From positions 1-64,000 of the forward strand of contig JAJDAO010000075.1 of NCBI GenBank assembly GCA_029261835.1: 64,000 bases of DNA. The letters are read 5' to 3'. The DNA is from Deltaproteobacteria bacterium (GTDB lineage: Bacteria > Myxococcota_A > UBA9160 > UBA4427). Position numbers and translations under genes: made by a program. Under the pieces are notes generated by a model. The model was not told where the DNA came from. It ran no database searches and saw nothing but the letters and a program-made list of their open reading frames with translations. Below are positions 35,031 to 42,568 of this stretch, one piece after another. The number at the start of each line of letters is the position of its first letter. Within the stretch, counting starts at the first letter, position 1.

Positions 35031-36356
35031 TCACTGCTCTTTCTTCGGGGAGTCTCGCACACGCGGCGCGGGCTCGTCATCGCCGTGGCGTTGCGGCGTT
35101 GCGGGCAGCATCAACGGTAGCGCGAGGGCGAGCAGGCCGGCCGCGACGCCAGCGACACGAGCGGGGGCCTTGGGTCCGACCACCTCGGTCAGCCAGCCTG
35201 CGCCGACGTTGGAAATGATCGAGCCGAGGCTGACTCCGATCATCGCCAGCAGCCCCTGGCCGGTCGAGCGCAGACGTTGGGGCACGATGGCGTCGACGTA
35301 GAGCGGAACGCCGAGAATGACGCCCCAGACGGTCACGCCATGGAGCACTTGCACGAGGTAGACCCAGCGCAGGTCGTCGACGAAGCCGCTCACGCCCCAG
35401 CGCACTGCCGCGGCCGTGATCCCGATGGCGATCACGCCCCTCGGCCCCATGCGTGCGAGGCCGACGCCGAAGTAGAAGAGCAACGGGATCTCGAGCGTGA
35501 GCATGATGAGCCACATTCGGCTGATCGCCTCGAGTCCGCCCCCCTGCGCGCGAACGAGAATCGGGAAGAGCACCATCGGGCCCTGGATGAACAGATAGGC
35601 GAGAAAGGTGAAGATGAGCACGCGCGCGAAGAGACCGTTGCGCACGAGCAGGCGCCACTCCCCCCGCCGCGCACGCAGCGAGACGACGCGTCCCTCCGGC
35701 AGCCGCAGTGTGGTGGCCGTAGCGAGCAGCAGCAGCAAGGCGGCGACGAAGAACATGATCCGCAGCCCGGCCTCTCCCTCTCCCGCCGCCGCGGCTGGCT
35801 GGCCAGAGGCCGGGGAGAACCTCTGGTAGGCGCGGAGAACCACGGGAAACAGCCCCACGCTGACTCCGAAGCCGATGGTTCCCATCACGCGCACGCGGCC
35901 GAAGGCGGCGCCAGTGGGCTCGGGTAGCAGCGCCAGGCTCAGGGAGACGCAGCCGGGGAGCAGTGGTGTCGAAAAGAGGGCGAGGAGCGCCGTGCCGATG
36001 ATGAAGCTCGAGAAGCTGTTCGCGAAGGCGAGGCCGCAGTAGCCCAGGCAGGTCCCGAAGGCGAGCGCGGCCAGTACCGTTACGCGTCGCCCGGTGCGGT
36101 CGGCGAGGTGGCCCCAGAAGGGCTGCGCAATTAGCCCGATCAGCGGCAGGGTGGCCATCACGGCTCCGACCTGGGTGCCGCTGAGGCCGGCATTCTCGCG
36201 CAGGTAGAGACTGTAGAAGGGGAAGATCAGCCCCAGCCCCCCGAGTACGAACCACCAGACGGCGGAGAGCAGGGGCGATGAGCTTCTCGGCTCTCGCCGT
36301 GGCTCGGAGTTGGTAGTGGGAGGACCGTTGCCTGCGGCTGCCACCTCAGCCGCCAC
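35031..36356 (-). CDS. Major facilitator superfamily transporter
   Basis: 441 residues with about 12 membrane helices in two halves joined by an Arg-rich loop (RLPEGRVVSLRARRGEWRLL). The A-loop motif GHLADRTGRR follows helix 2. The opening VWWFVLGGLGLIFPFYSLYL and the layout resemble the MFS_1-like/LacY-type subgroup (nucleoside or oligosaccharide permease relatives). The substrate is unknown. The GTG start has only a weak ribosome site. It is followed at 12 bases by the heme-binding gene, so both are probably one unit, separated from the cytochrome cluster by the 36409-36444 hairpin. Confidence 0.85.
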   Translation of the reverse strand: MAAEVAAAGNGPPTTNSEPRREPRSSSPLLSAVWWFVLGGLGLIFPFYSLYLRENAGLSGTQVGAVMATLPLIGLIAQPFWGHLADRTGRRVTVLAALAFGTCLGYCGLAFANSFSSFIIGTALLALFSTPLLPGCVSLSLALLPEPTGAAFGRVRVMGTIGFGVSVGLFPVVLRAYQRFSPASGQPAAAAGEGEAGLRIMFFVAALLLLLATATTLRLPEGRVVSLRARRGEWRLLVRNGLFARVLIFTFLAYLFIQGPMVLFPILVRAQGGGLEAISRMWLIMLTLEIPLLFYFGVGLARMGPRGVIAIGITAAAVRWGVSGFVDDLRWVYLVQVLHGVTVWGVILGVPLYVDAIVPQRLRSTGQGLLAMIGVSLGSIISNVGAGWLTEVVGPKAPARVAGVAAGLLALALPLMLPATPQRHGDDEPAPRVRDSPKKEQ

Positions 36357-36408
36357 TCACCCGGTCCAGCGCTTCCTCAGACCGGAACATGGCCACTCGG
36401 CGGTGAGC

Positions 36409-36444
36409 GCATTGCCGCGCCGAGAACACTCGACGCGGCAATGC
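36409..36444. terminator. Strong hairpin after the tetraheme cytochrome gene
   Basis: GCATTGCCGCG at 36409-36419 is matched perfectly by its reverse complement at 36434-36444; inside, CGAG (36421-36424) pairs with CTCG (36429-36432) around an AACA loop, with one C/A mismatch between the two stems. It lies 71 bases past the stop of the tetraheme cytochrome gene and ahead of the MFS gene on the same strand, so it likely ends the cytochrome unit. No T tract follows it. Confidence 0.6.
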
Positions 36445-36515
36445 TGGGACGAATCGAAGGCGCGGGCGCTGACGCCCGCCGACGCTCGGGACCCGAATCC
36501 GCGCTCGGACCCGGT

Positions 36516-37169
36516 CTATTCTTCTTCCCCGTCGCCACCACCACTCTTCTTGGCCTTCTTACGCTCGGCAACGATCTCGAGGTACTTGCCCTTCACGTCT
36601 TCCGGAATCTTGTGCGCGATCTCCTCGGCTGCCTGGTCGAAGTCGAAGCCGGCGGTGGTGCCGTCCGCGAGCTTGTACCTGCCCGGGTCCCAGGAGGGGC
36701 TCTCGTCGTTGTGGCACGCAGTGCACGTGTCGTTGTCCGGGACGATCATGCCGGCGGCGACAGACTTGTCGTGGTCGGCCATCACCTTCTTCTTCCGGTA
36801 CAGGCTGCCCGGGCCGTGACAGGACTCGCACTGAACAGCATCGGCCATGGCCAGCGGCTTGCCGGCCAGCTGATCGGGCTTCACGTTGGCGGCGGTTGCG
36901 TGGCACTTCAAGCACTCCTCGGCCTCGTGAGGCGGCTTTGCAAGCCCCTTTTCTTTGGCGATCTTCAGCGACTTCTCATCCTTGAGAGTCTTGAAGGCGC
37001 TGGCGTGCTTTGCCTCCTGCCACGCTGCGAACTGATTGCCGATCAGCTTCTTCTTGTGGCAGCTCTTGCACTTCTTCGCGCCGACATACTTGGCATCCGC
37101 CGCTTGCGACGAGGTGCCCACGAAGACGAGGCTCAATCCGAGAAAGATCCCAATCAAGACCCTAGACAT
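36516..37169 (-). CDS. Periplasmic tetraheme cytochrome c (c554-like)
   Basis: 217 residues with a signal peptide (VLIGIFLGLSLVFVGTSSQA cleaved before ADAK). Four CXXCH heme sites: CKSCH, CLKCH, CESCH and CTACH, spaced as in the cytochrome c554 family, with extra His residues (HASAF, ADHDKS) as possible distal ligands. The C-terminus is a charged tail of Lys/Glu with Gly. It should be a soluble periplasmic electron carrier. It is 45 bases downstream of the ImcH-like gene, with AAGGAGGG at its start, and probably takes electrons from it. Confidence 0.9.
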   Translation of the reverse strand: MSRVLIGIFLGLSLVFVGTSSQAADAKYVGAKKCKSCHKKKLIGNQFAAWQEAKHASAFKTLKDEKSLKIAKEKGLAKPPHEAEECLKCHATAANVKPDQLAGKPLAMADAVQCESCHGPGSLYRKKKVMADHDKSVAAGMIVPDNDTCTACHNDESPSWDPGRYKLADGTTAGFDFDQAAEEIAHKIPEDVKGKYLEIVAERKKAKKSGGGDGEEE

Positions 37170-37214
37170 GTTTCCCTCCTTGAGTGTGAACGCAATCGAG
37201 CACCCTCTGGCGCC

Positions 37215-38783
37215 CTATTCGTAGACGTCGATTCCGCCCGTATGACAATCGGTGCAGTTGGTGAATTCCTCGATGGTATCGTCATCCTCTGGATGTACAA
37301 AGGCTTGGCCGTGCTCGAAATCCGTTTCGATGCGTACGCCATCACCTCCTTGCGCGAGGATCACGTGACACTTCGTGCACGTCGTGAAAATCGTCTGGCC
37401 GTCGGCACTTTGCATCTCGTCGTTGTGACATCGGAAGCAGCCCGATGAATCCCGGTGGCCGATGTTATTCGCATGGCTGGACCAGTCGGCCCGCATTTCG
37501 GGAAAGATGGTGCGTTGGTAGATCATTTGGATGGCTTCGATGGCCTTCTGGAGCTCGGGCTGGCTGTCCTTGAACACGTCGGGGTAGCTGTCCTGGTAGA
37601 AGGACGTGAGGCGCTCCGCGATGCCCTGCTGCGCGCTCGCGGAGTCTTGGTACCCGCCGTCGAGTGCCCTGACGGCTTCGACCTTGATGTGGGGGAGGTC
37701 CTGTGAAATCAGCCCGGTATTCATGGCCTGGTTCACTGCATTCGCAGGCGCGGTGAATTGGTGAGCCGGCCGATTGTGGCAATCGAGGCAGTCCATGGCT
37801 CGAACTTCCAGGTTCTGACGTTCCTCTTCAGTGAGCGGCTCTTCGGTCGTGTTGAACTCGACAACGCTCCCGTCCGGACGTTCGACCCGGACCCACGGGA
37901 TGTCCTGACGCTCGTGATCGCGTGCGATGTATTCGACCTTGCGTGTCATCAGCATGTGGTGGTGAATGCCCGATCCCTCGATCAGGCCGTTCTGTCCGCC
38001 TCCGATCTTGATCAGCAGGCGGGTGGTCGTCTTGGTGTTCTCTTCATCCGACATGTAGTAGTGACGCGTGATCGCCTTGTAGTCGATGAACCGCTCGGGC
38101 CAGTGGCACTGTTCACAGACTTCGCGTGCGGGTCGCTGATCGTGCAGCGGTGTCGGGATTGGACGGCTGTAGTTCCCGACGGCAAGGGCGTAGATCTGGC
38201 GAATGCCCGATAGCTTCGCCCGAATGTATGACTCGGCGCCGTGGCCCACATGGCACTCCACGCACGTGATATGGGCGTGGGGCGAGTCCTGGTAGGCCGT
38301 GTACTCCGGCGTCATGACGGGGTGACACATGGTGCCACAGAATGTGTTGGATTCAGTGAACTGAATCAGCTTGATCGATCCGGCGCCGAGGCTCATGACA
38401 ACGAGCGTCGCCAGCGAGGCGCCGGTGAGCAGGAGGATCGCGAAGCGCGGTCTGAGGAGCCCGCTGAGATCGAGCGACAGGTTTCGAGCCAGACTCGGCG
38501 TGTTGCCACGCCCGCGATGCCAGTTCTCGACCCACAGCCCGACCGGGATCAATGCGAACCCGACCAACGCAACCCCCAGCGGCGGGAGCAGCGACACGCC
38601 GAGGTAGCCTCCGCCCCGCCCGGACATGACGTCGGCGAGGAAGTAGAAGAGGATCCCGGTGAGTCCGGAGGCGGCGAGGACCACGCCTAGGCCGCTGATG
38701 GCGTTGTAAACCGGATTGAGCTTAGACTTCTGCGGCCCGTCGGAGTCCGAGGCCGGCTCCGACGGCCGTTCTTGCTCAGGCAT
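37215..38783 (-). CDS. Inner-membrane heptaheme NapC/NirT-type quinol oxidase (ImcH-like)
   Basis: 522 residues. Three membrane helices precede the hemes (ISGLGVVLAASGLTGILFYF, LLPPLGVALVGFALIPVGLW, FAILLLTGASLATLVVMSL), then comes a periplasmic domain. The first heme site is FCGTMCHPVM, a CX3CH with a Met two residues on, followed by CVECH, CEQCH, CLDCH, CFRCH, CTKCH and CTDCH, seven in all. Three helices plus seven hemes match Geobacter ImcH, which passes electrons from menaquinol to periplasmic cytochromes during high-potential extracellular respiration. An operator-like palindrome lies about 155 bases upstream. The terminal acceptor is not known. Confidence 0.88.
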   Translation of the reverse strand: MPEQERPSEPASDSDGPQKSKLNPVYNAISGLGVVLAASGLTGILFYFLADVMSGRGGGYLGVSLLPPLGVALVGFALIPVGLWVENWHRGRGNTPSLARNLSLDLSGLLRPRFAILLLTGASLATLVVMSLGAGSIKLIQFTESNTFCGTMCHPVMTPEYTAYQDSPHAHITCVECHVGHGAESYIRAKLSGIRQIYALAVGNYSRPIPTPLHDQRPAREVCEQCHWPERFIDYKAITRHYYMSDEENTKTTTRLLIKIGGGQNGLIEGSGIHHHMLMTRKVEYIARDHERQDIPWVRVERPDGSVVEFNTTEEPLTEEERQNLEVRAMDCLDCHNRPAHQFTAPANAVNQAMNTGLISQDLPHIKVEAVRALDGGYQDSASAQQGIAERLTSFYQDSYPDVFKDSQPELQKAIEAIQMIYQRTIFPEMRADWSSHANNIGHRDSSGCFRCHNDEMQSADGQTIFTTCTKCHVILAQGGDGVRIETDFEHGQAFVHPEDDDTIEEFTNCTDCHTGGIDVYE

Positions 38784-38937
38784 TCAGGTGGGTCTCCGGT
38801 GGGCGCTGGCACAGCCCGCAGAATCCGCGCGGGCGGACCGATTCCGTGTCCGCTCTGGTAGCAATAGCTGTGCCGATAGTGGAAAAGGGCTGATCTCTCG
38901 TGAGGCGCTACGTCGCGACGCTGAGCCTCACGCTGAC

Positions 38938-38954
38938 TGTGTAATAGTTACACA
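38938..38954. promoter_or_regulatory. Operator-like palindrome upstream of the ImcH-like gene
   Basis: TGTGTAA-TAG-TTACACA: two perfect 7-base arms around a 3-base spacer, AT-rich within a GC-rich genome, in the 287-base gap between the pentaheme stop and the ImcH start. Its size and symmetry fit a dimeric regulator site (Crp/Fnr-like or GntR-like). The regulator is unknown. Confidence 0.5.
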
Positions 38955-39070
38955 CCGAGGCACAAATGCACATTCGGGGTGCGTCGAGATGTCTCACTGA
39001 TGGAAAGGTGCCGAGCCGCAATGCAGATCTTTGCCTCATTACATCGAAGCTAGCGGGAAAAAGCAACAGC

Positions 39071-39901
39071 CTATGGCGTCGCCTCCGGCTGGTTCGACGT
39101 CTGTTTCTTCCGCCCGCGGACTTCGTCCCGCTTGGCCTTGAGGGTCGCGAGCACCTCTTGCGTTTGCCCATCGATCCCTTCGAGATCGAACGTATGCCAG
39201 GTTACCGATAGCGCGCGAAGCCGCTCCTCGATGCTCACGAAGAATTCGCGCGCCTCCTCGGGCGTCGCGTTCTTGCTGATGTAGCGGTAGAAGCGATGTA
39301 TCGACAGGAAGCGGTTCAGGATGATCTCCGCTTTCTTCGGGTTTTCCGGGTGGTTGTCCTTCTCCTCGTTGTGGCAGCGTGCGCACGACTCTGCAACCGA
39401 ACTCACCTTGAGTATCTCCTCGTTGACCGAGCCGTGGCACGTGACGCACGTCGGCCCCTGCTCCTCCTGCTTCTTCTTGACGAGGTGTTTGAAATGCTCG
39501 CTCTTTCTAAAACCTTCCAGGATGTCGTCGTGGCACTGGCCGCAGGTCTCGGGGACGTTCCGGAAGTTCACGGCGCTGCCCTTGTTGGAGCCCGAGATGT
39601 TTCCCCCGTGTGCGGTGTCCTTGTCGGCGAACTCGGGATAGCCGCCGTGACAGTCTTCGCAGCTCACCTCCTCCTGCTTGTGCACCGAGGAGCTCCAGTT
39701 GCGGAAGTAGTCGTACAGCTTCTTGTTCCGAACCAGCAGGTCGGGATCACTGTGGCAGGCGATGCAGGAGTTCTCCTCCTCATCGGCACTGGCGGGCGTG
39801 TCCACCAGCGGCAGGAACAGTAGAAGCAGACCCAGCAGCGCGGCCCCGCTGGCCAGCGGGCGCAACTCGCCAGCAGCATTGGGTCGGAATCGCTCGTTCA
39901 A
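39071..39901 (-). CDS. Periplasmic pentaheme cytochrome c
   Basis: 276 residues from a TTG start behind GGAGGGGG. Signal peptide (LASGAALLGLLLLFLPL, cut near ASA-DEE). Five CXXCH sites: CIACH, CEDCH, CGQCH, CVTCH and CARCH, with His-rich spacing (SSVHKQ, TAHGG, SEHFKHL) for bis-His ligation. The last ~90 residues are helical and heme-free. It is related to cytochrome c3/c7-like and tetraheme nitrite-reductase-associated proteins, without a catalytic motif I can name. First of the cytochrome cluster; it probably relays electrons with the ImcH-like protein. Confidence 0.87.
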   Translation of the reverse strand: MNERFRPNAAGELRPLASGAALLGLLLLFLPLVDTPASADEEENSCIACHSDPDLLVRNKKLYDYFRNWSSSVHKQEEVSCEDCHGGYPEFADKDTAHGGNISGSNKGSAVNFRNVPETCGQCHDDILEGFRKSEHFKHLVKKKQEEQGPTCVTCHGSVNEEILKVSSVAESCARCHNEEKDNHPENPKKAEIILNRFLSIHRFYRYISKNATPEEAREFFVSIEERLRALSVTWHTFDLEGIDGQTQEVLATLKAKRDEVRGRKKQTSNQPEATP

Positions 39902-40059
39902 CTCACCCCCTCCTACGGTCTCGGCGCTGCAAGTGTCATTCCAAATTGAGATGCTGGTGCACCGGACCGATCGGTGGCGGCCCTGCCTTTGCTTCCGTCA
40001 TCCACTCAGGTGCTTGACTTGGCGCGGGGGCGCCAGCGTCGTCGATTGTCCTCCGGCCC

Positions 40060-40079
40060 GCTATGACGCTTGTCATAGC
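40060..40079. promoter_or_regulatory. Operator-like inverted repeat in a divergent promoter region
   Basis: GCTATGAC-GCTT-GTCATAGC: perfect 8-base arms around a 4-base spacer, between the divergent pentaheme cytochrome and LLM oxidoreductase genes, 66 bases ahead of the latter. It could control one or both. The regulator is unknown. Confidence 0.5.
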
Positions 40080-40145
40080 TCGTCCGCCGGTGCTCCGCTC
40101 GGCCGCGGTGGTATTCTCCCGGCTCACCACCTTCGAGGAGTGCCG

Positions 40146-41012
40146 ATGCGCTTTTCCTATGCAGAGTCGATGTGCGACCCCCGGCAGTACGCGCCCCTGG
40201 CCATCGCTGCCGAAGAGGCGGGATACCACTCCTTCACGATTCCCGACAGCATCTGCTACCCGGAGGTTTCGGACAGCCGGTACCCGTACACGCCCGACGG
40301 CAATCGCGAGTTTCTGGACGGGAGGCCCTTCATCGAGCCCTTTACGCTGATTCCCGCACTGGCCGCGGTGACCGAACGTCTGCGCTTCACCACCTTCGTC
40401 GTGAAGTTGCCCGTTCGGCACCCGGTGCTGGTGGCCAAGCAGGCGATGTCCATCGCAGTGATGAGTAACAACCGCTTCGGCTTCGGGATCGGGCTCTCCC
40501 CCTGGCCCGAAGACTACCGCGTCACGGGCACCGACTGGAAGAGTCGGGGCAGGCGAATGGACGAGATGATCGAGATCCTTCGCGGGCTCTCGACGGGTGG
40601 CTTCTTCGAGTACCACGGTGAACACTTCGATATCGAGAGTATCAAGCTGAGCCCCGCGCCGAGTGAGCCGATTCCGCTGCTGATCGGCGGGCACGCCGAG
40701 CCGGCTTTGCGTCGCGCTGCCCGCTTCGGTGACGGCTGGATGCATGCGGGCGGCGATCAGGAGACGCTGCAGAAGCTGCTCACCCGGTTGGCGGAGCTGC
40801 GCCGCGAGCACGGCCGGCAGAGCGATCCCTTCGAGGTGCACGTGATCTCGCTCGACGCCTTTACGCTGGACGGCGTGCGACGGCTGGAGGATATCGGGGT
40901 CAGCGATGTGATCGTCGGCTTTCGCAACGCCTACGAGAACGACACTCAGACGCTCGATCAGAAGCTCGGAGCGCTGCGCACCTTCGCGGATAACGTGATC
41001 GCAAAGCTGTGA
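40146..41012 (+). CDS. LLM-class (F420-type) flavin-dependent oxidoreductase
   Basis: 288 residues, luciferase-like TIM barrel: RFSYAESMCDPRQYAPLAIA, EEAGYHSFTIPDSICYPE, ALAAVTERLRFTTFVVKLPVRHPVLVAKQA, NNRFGFGIGLSPWPEDY (FGFGIGLSP being the core), and PIPLLIGGHAEPALRRAARFGDGW. The pattern fits F420-dependent LLM enzymes in TIGR-type clades rather than FMN luciferases, so it likely uses F420 to reduce or oxidise an organic substrate. GAGGAG precedes the ATG. Upstream in-frame codons are leader. It is one of three LLM genes in the window. Confidence 0.85.
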   Translation: MRFSYAESMCDPRQYAPLAIAAEEAGYHSFTIPDSICYPEVSDSRYPYTPDGNREFLDGRPFIEPFTLIPALAAVTERLRFTTFVVKLPVRHPVLVAKQAMSIAVMSNNRFGFGIGLSPWPEDYRVTGTDWKSRGRRMDEMIEILRGLSTGGFFEYHGEHFDIESIKLSPAPSEPIPLLIGGHAEPALRRAARFGDGWMHAGGDQETLQKLLTRLAELRREHGRQSDPFEVHVISLDAFTLDGVRRLEDIGVSDVIVGFRNAYENDTQTLDQKLGALRTFADNVIAKL

Positions 41013-41021
41013 CGCGGCCGT

Positions 41022-41645
41022 TCAGCGCTCCAGGCCGAGCATCAAGAGCACGTCGTCGATGCCCGCATTGGGAATACGCGACTGCGCGTTCGAGATGTGG
41101 TGCCAGCGCGTGGCGAACGTCAGCGCCGTTGTCTCGCCCAGTGGCCAGCGCAGACCGAGCCCCGCATGAAGCAGGAAGCTCAGCCCGTTGCCCTGGCTGT
41201 TGAGGTCAAAGGCGAGGTGTGTCGCCCCGAGACCGCCCTCTGCGTAGGGCTGGATTCGCCGGCCGGGCAGGAAGCGGTAGCGCAGGCCGATCAGCCCCCC
41301 GATCGCGTATCCGGTGTTGGGTGAGAAGTTCACCAGTGCGCTGCCTTCGAGCATGGCTTCGAGCCGCCCGTGGTACCAGGCCCCGCCGTTTCCCGGCTCC
41401 ATCAGGGGGAGCCGAAGATGCGGGTCCACCGCCAGGAGGCGAACGCCGACTACATCCTCACCCACCTGCGGGCCGCGAGCGGCCAATCCGTGGCCGAAGC
41501 CGAGCGCGAGGCCGAATCCCGGGCGCCGCGTCGACACGTGTCGACGCTCGTCGGAGCTGTCCGCTCTCGTTGCGCCAGCCGCCATCAGAGCGGGCAGCAT
41601 CAGCAACACCAGGGCGGGGACGTACCTGCTCGGCTCTGGACGCAT
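41022..41645 (-). CDS. Second PagL-like lipid A deacylase
   Basis: 207 residues from ATG 41645 behind GGAAG. Signal peptide (YVPALVLLMLPALMAAGATRA). Barrel strands follow, such as GFGLALGFGHGLA and ALVNFSPNTGYAIGGLIGLRY, and the C-terminal active-site segment WHHISNAQSRIPNAGID. His and Ser are conserved, and Asp again stands where PagL has its catalytic Glu, as in the copy at 14926. It shares with that copy the HHISNA..PN.GID motif and the final Leu-rich strand, but little else, so the duplication is old. Converges on the LLM gene with a 9-base gap; diverges from tetR. Confidence 0.78.
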   Translation of the reverse strand: MRPEPSRYVPALVLLMLPALMAAGATRADSSDERRHVSTRRPGFGLALGFGHGLAARGPQVGEDVVGVRLLAVDPHLRLPLMEPGNGGAWYHGRLEAMLEGSALVNFSPNTGYAIGGLIGLRYRFLPGRRIQPYAEGGLGATHLAFDLNSQGNGLSFLLHAGLGLRWPLGETTALTFATRWHHISNAQSRIPNAGIDDVLLMLGLER

Positions 41646-41793
41646 CTTCCACACCAGTTCGGATCTTCGACTTCGGAGCCTGCGTTCGCGGGGGGTGTGG
41701 TGACTGGGCGGCAGTCTAGCCCGCATTTCTCACCAGGTCGCCGCCCGGTCTCATTGCGCGCCCTGGTGAGAACTGCGGGCCAGCGGCTTTCGC

Positions 41794-41822
41794 TTGATCC
41801 GGAGCGGAATGAAACATATGTT
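41794..41822 (+). promoter_or_regulatory. Promoter of the tetR-adaptor-RND operon
   Basis: TTGATC at 41794-41799 and TATGTT at 41817-41822 with a 17-base spacer make a good sigma-70-type promoter, with transcription expected to start near 41829. The -10 box lies inside the nested palindromes of the proposed operator, so a bound repressor would block it. Confidence 0.6.
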
Positions 41823-41841
41823 TCGAACGATCGTTCGAAAC
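41811..41841. promoter_or_regulatory. Nested palindromic TetR-type operator
   Basis: GTTTCGAACGA at 41820-41830 is followed directly by its exact reverse complement at 41831-41841, a 22-base perfect palindrome. A second perfect palindrome, GAAACATATGTTTC at 41811-41824, shares GTTTC with it. The site covers the -10 box and start point and ends 10 bases before the tetR ATG, the classic place for autorepression by a TetR-family protein. Confidence 0.8.
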
Positions 41842-41851
41842 GGAGCTCTCG

Positions 41852-42568
41852 ATGCCCAGCCATGCCCCCCAAGATGCGCTCTCCACCGGCTGTTCGCGTT
41901 CGCCCGACGCCACGAAGCTGCGGTTGCTCGACGCCGCCGAACAGCTGTTCGCCGAGCGTGGCTTCGGCGGGACTTCGATGCGGGCCCTGGCGGAGGCTGC
42001 CCGGACGAGTGTCTCGGCGGCCAACTACCACTTCGGCAGCAAGCGGGCGTTGATCCGCGCGGCGTTGCGCCGACGCCTCGAGCCGCTGAACCGCCACCGT
42101 CTCCAGCAGCTCGCGCGGCTCGAGGCGGCCGCCGCACCGGAGCCGGTTCGCCTCGAGGACCTGATGGAGGCATTCCTGCGTCCGAGCTTCGAGGCGTGGC
42201 GTCGATCGGAGCGGTTCGCGTGCGGACGAGCCCGCCATATTCTGGCGCAGCTCCACGCCGATCCAGATGAAACGATTACCGATCTCAAGTGCGAACTCTT
42301 CGGCCCGCTGCTCGAGCGCTACGTCGAGGCGCTGGCGCGCACGCTGCCCGACCAGAGTCGATCGGATCTGCTACTCGGGCTGCAGCTCGTCGTCGGTGCC
42401 CTCGTCCATGTGCTCGGCGGCGAAGTTGCTCGGCCCGCCGAACCGAGCGGGTCGGTGCGGGGTCGTGACGACGAGATGCTGCACCGTATGGTCGCCTTTG
42501 CCACGGCGGGCCTACGCTGCAAGTCACTCGTCTCGTACTCAGATGGTTCGAATGGAGGGCATCGATGA
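41852..42568 (+). CDS. TetR/AcrR-family transcriptional repressor
   Basis: 238 residues. The N-terminal helix-turn-helix reads LDAAEQLFAERGFGGTSMRA, then LAEAARTSVSAANYHFGSKRALI. The C-terminal ligand domain is Leu/Arg/Ala-rich. It should bind the nested palindrome at 41811-41841 and repress its own operon until an inducer of the efflux pump arrives. Ribosome site GGAG at 41842. Its stop overlaps the adaptor start (ATGA). Confidence 0.92.
   Translation: MPSHAPQDALSTGCSRSPDATKLRLLDAAEQLFAERGFGGTSMRALAEAARTSVSAANYHFGSKRALIRAALRRRLEPLNRHRLQQLARLEAAAAPEPVRLEDLMEAFLRPSFEAWRRSERFACGRARHILAQLHADPDETITDLKCELFGPLLERYVEALARTLPDQSRSDLLLGLQLVVGALVHVLGGEVARPAEPSGSVRGRDDEMLHRMVAFATAGLRCKSLVSYSDGSNGGHR

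Noticed and set aside
41820..41841. TTCGAA-containing sequence as a tRNA T-arm
   Set aside because: It is part of a perfect palindrome in a promoter; no acceptor, D or anticodon arms surround it.
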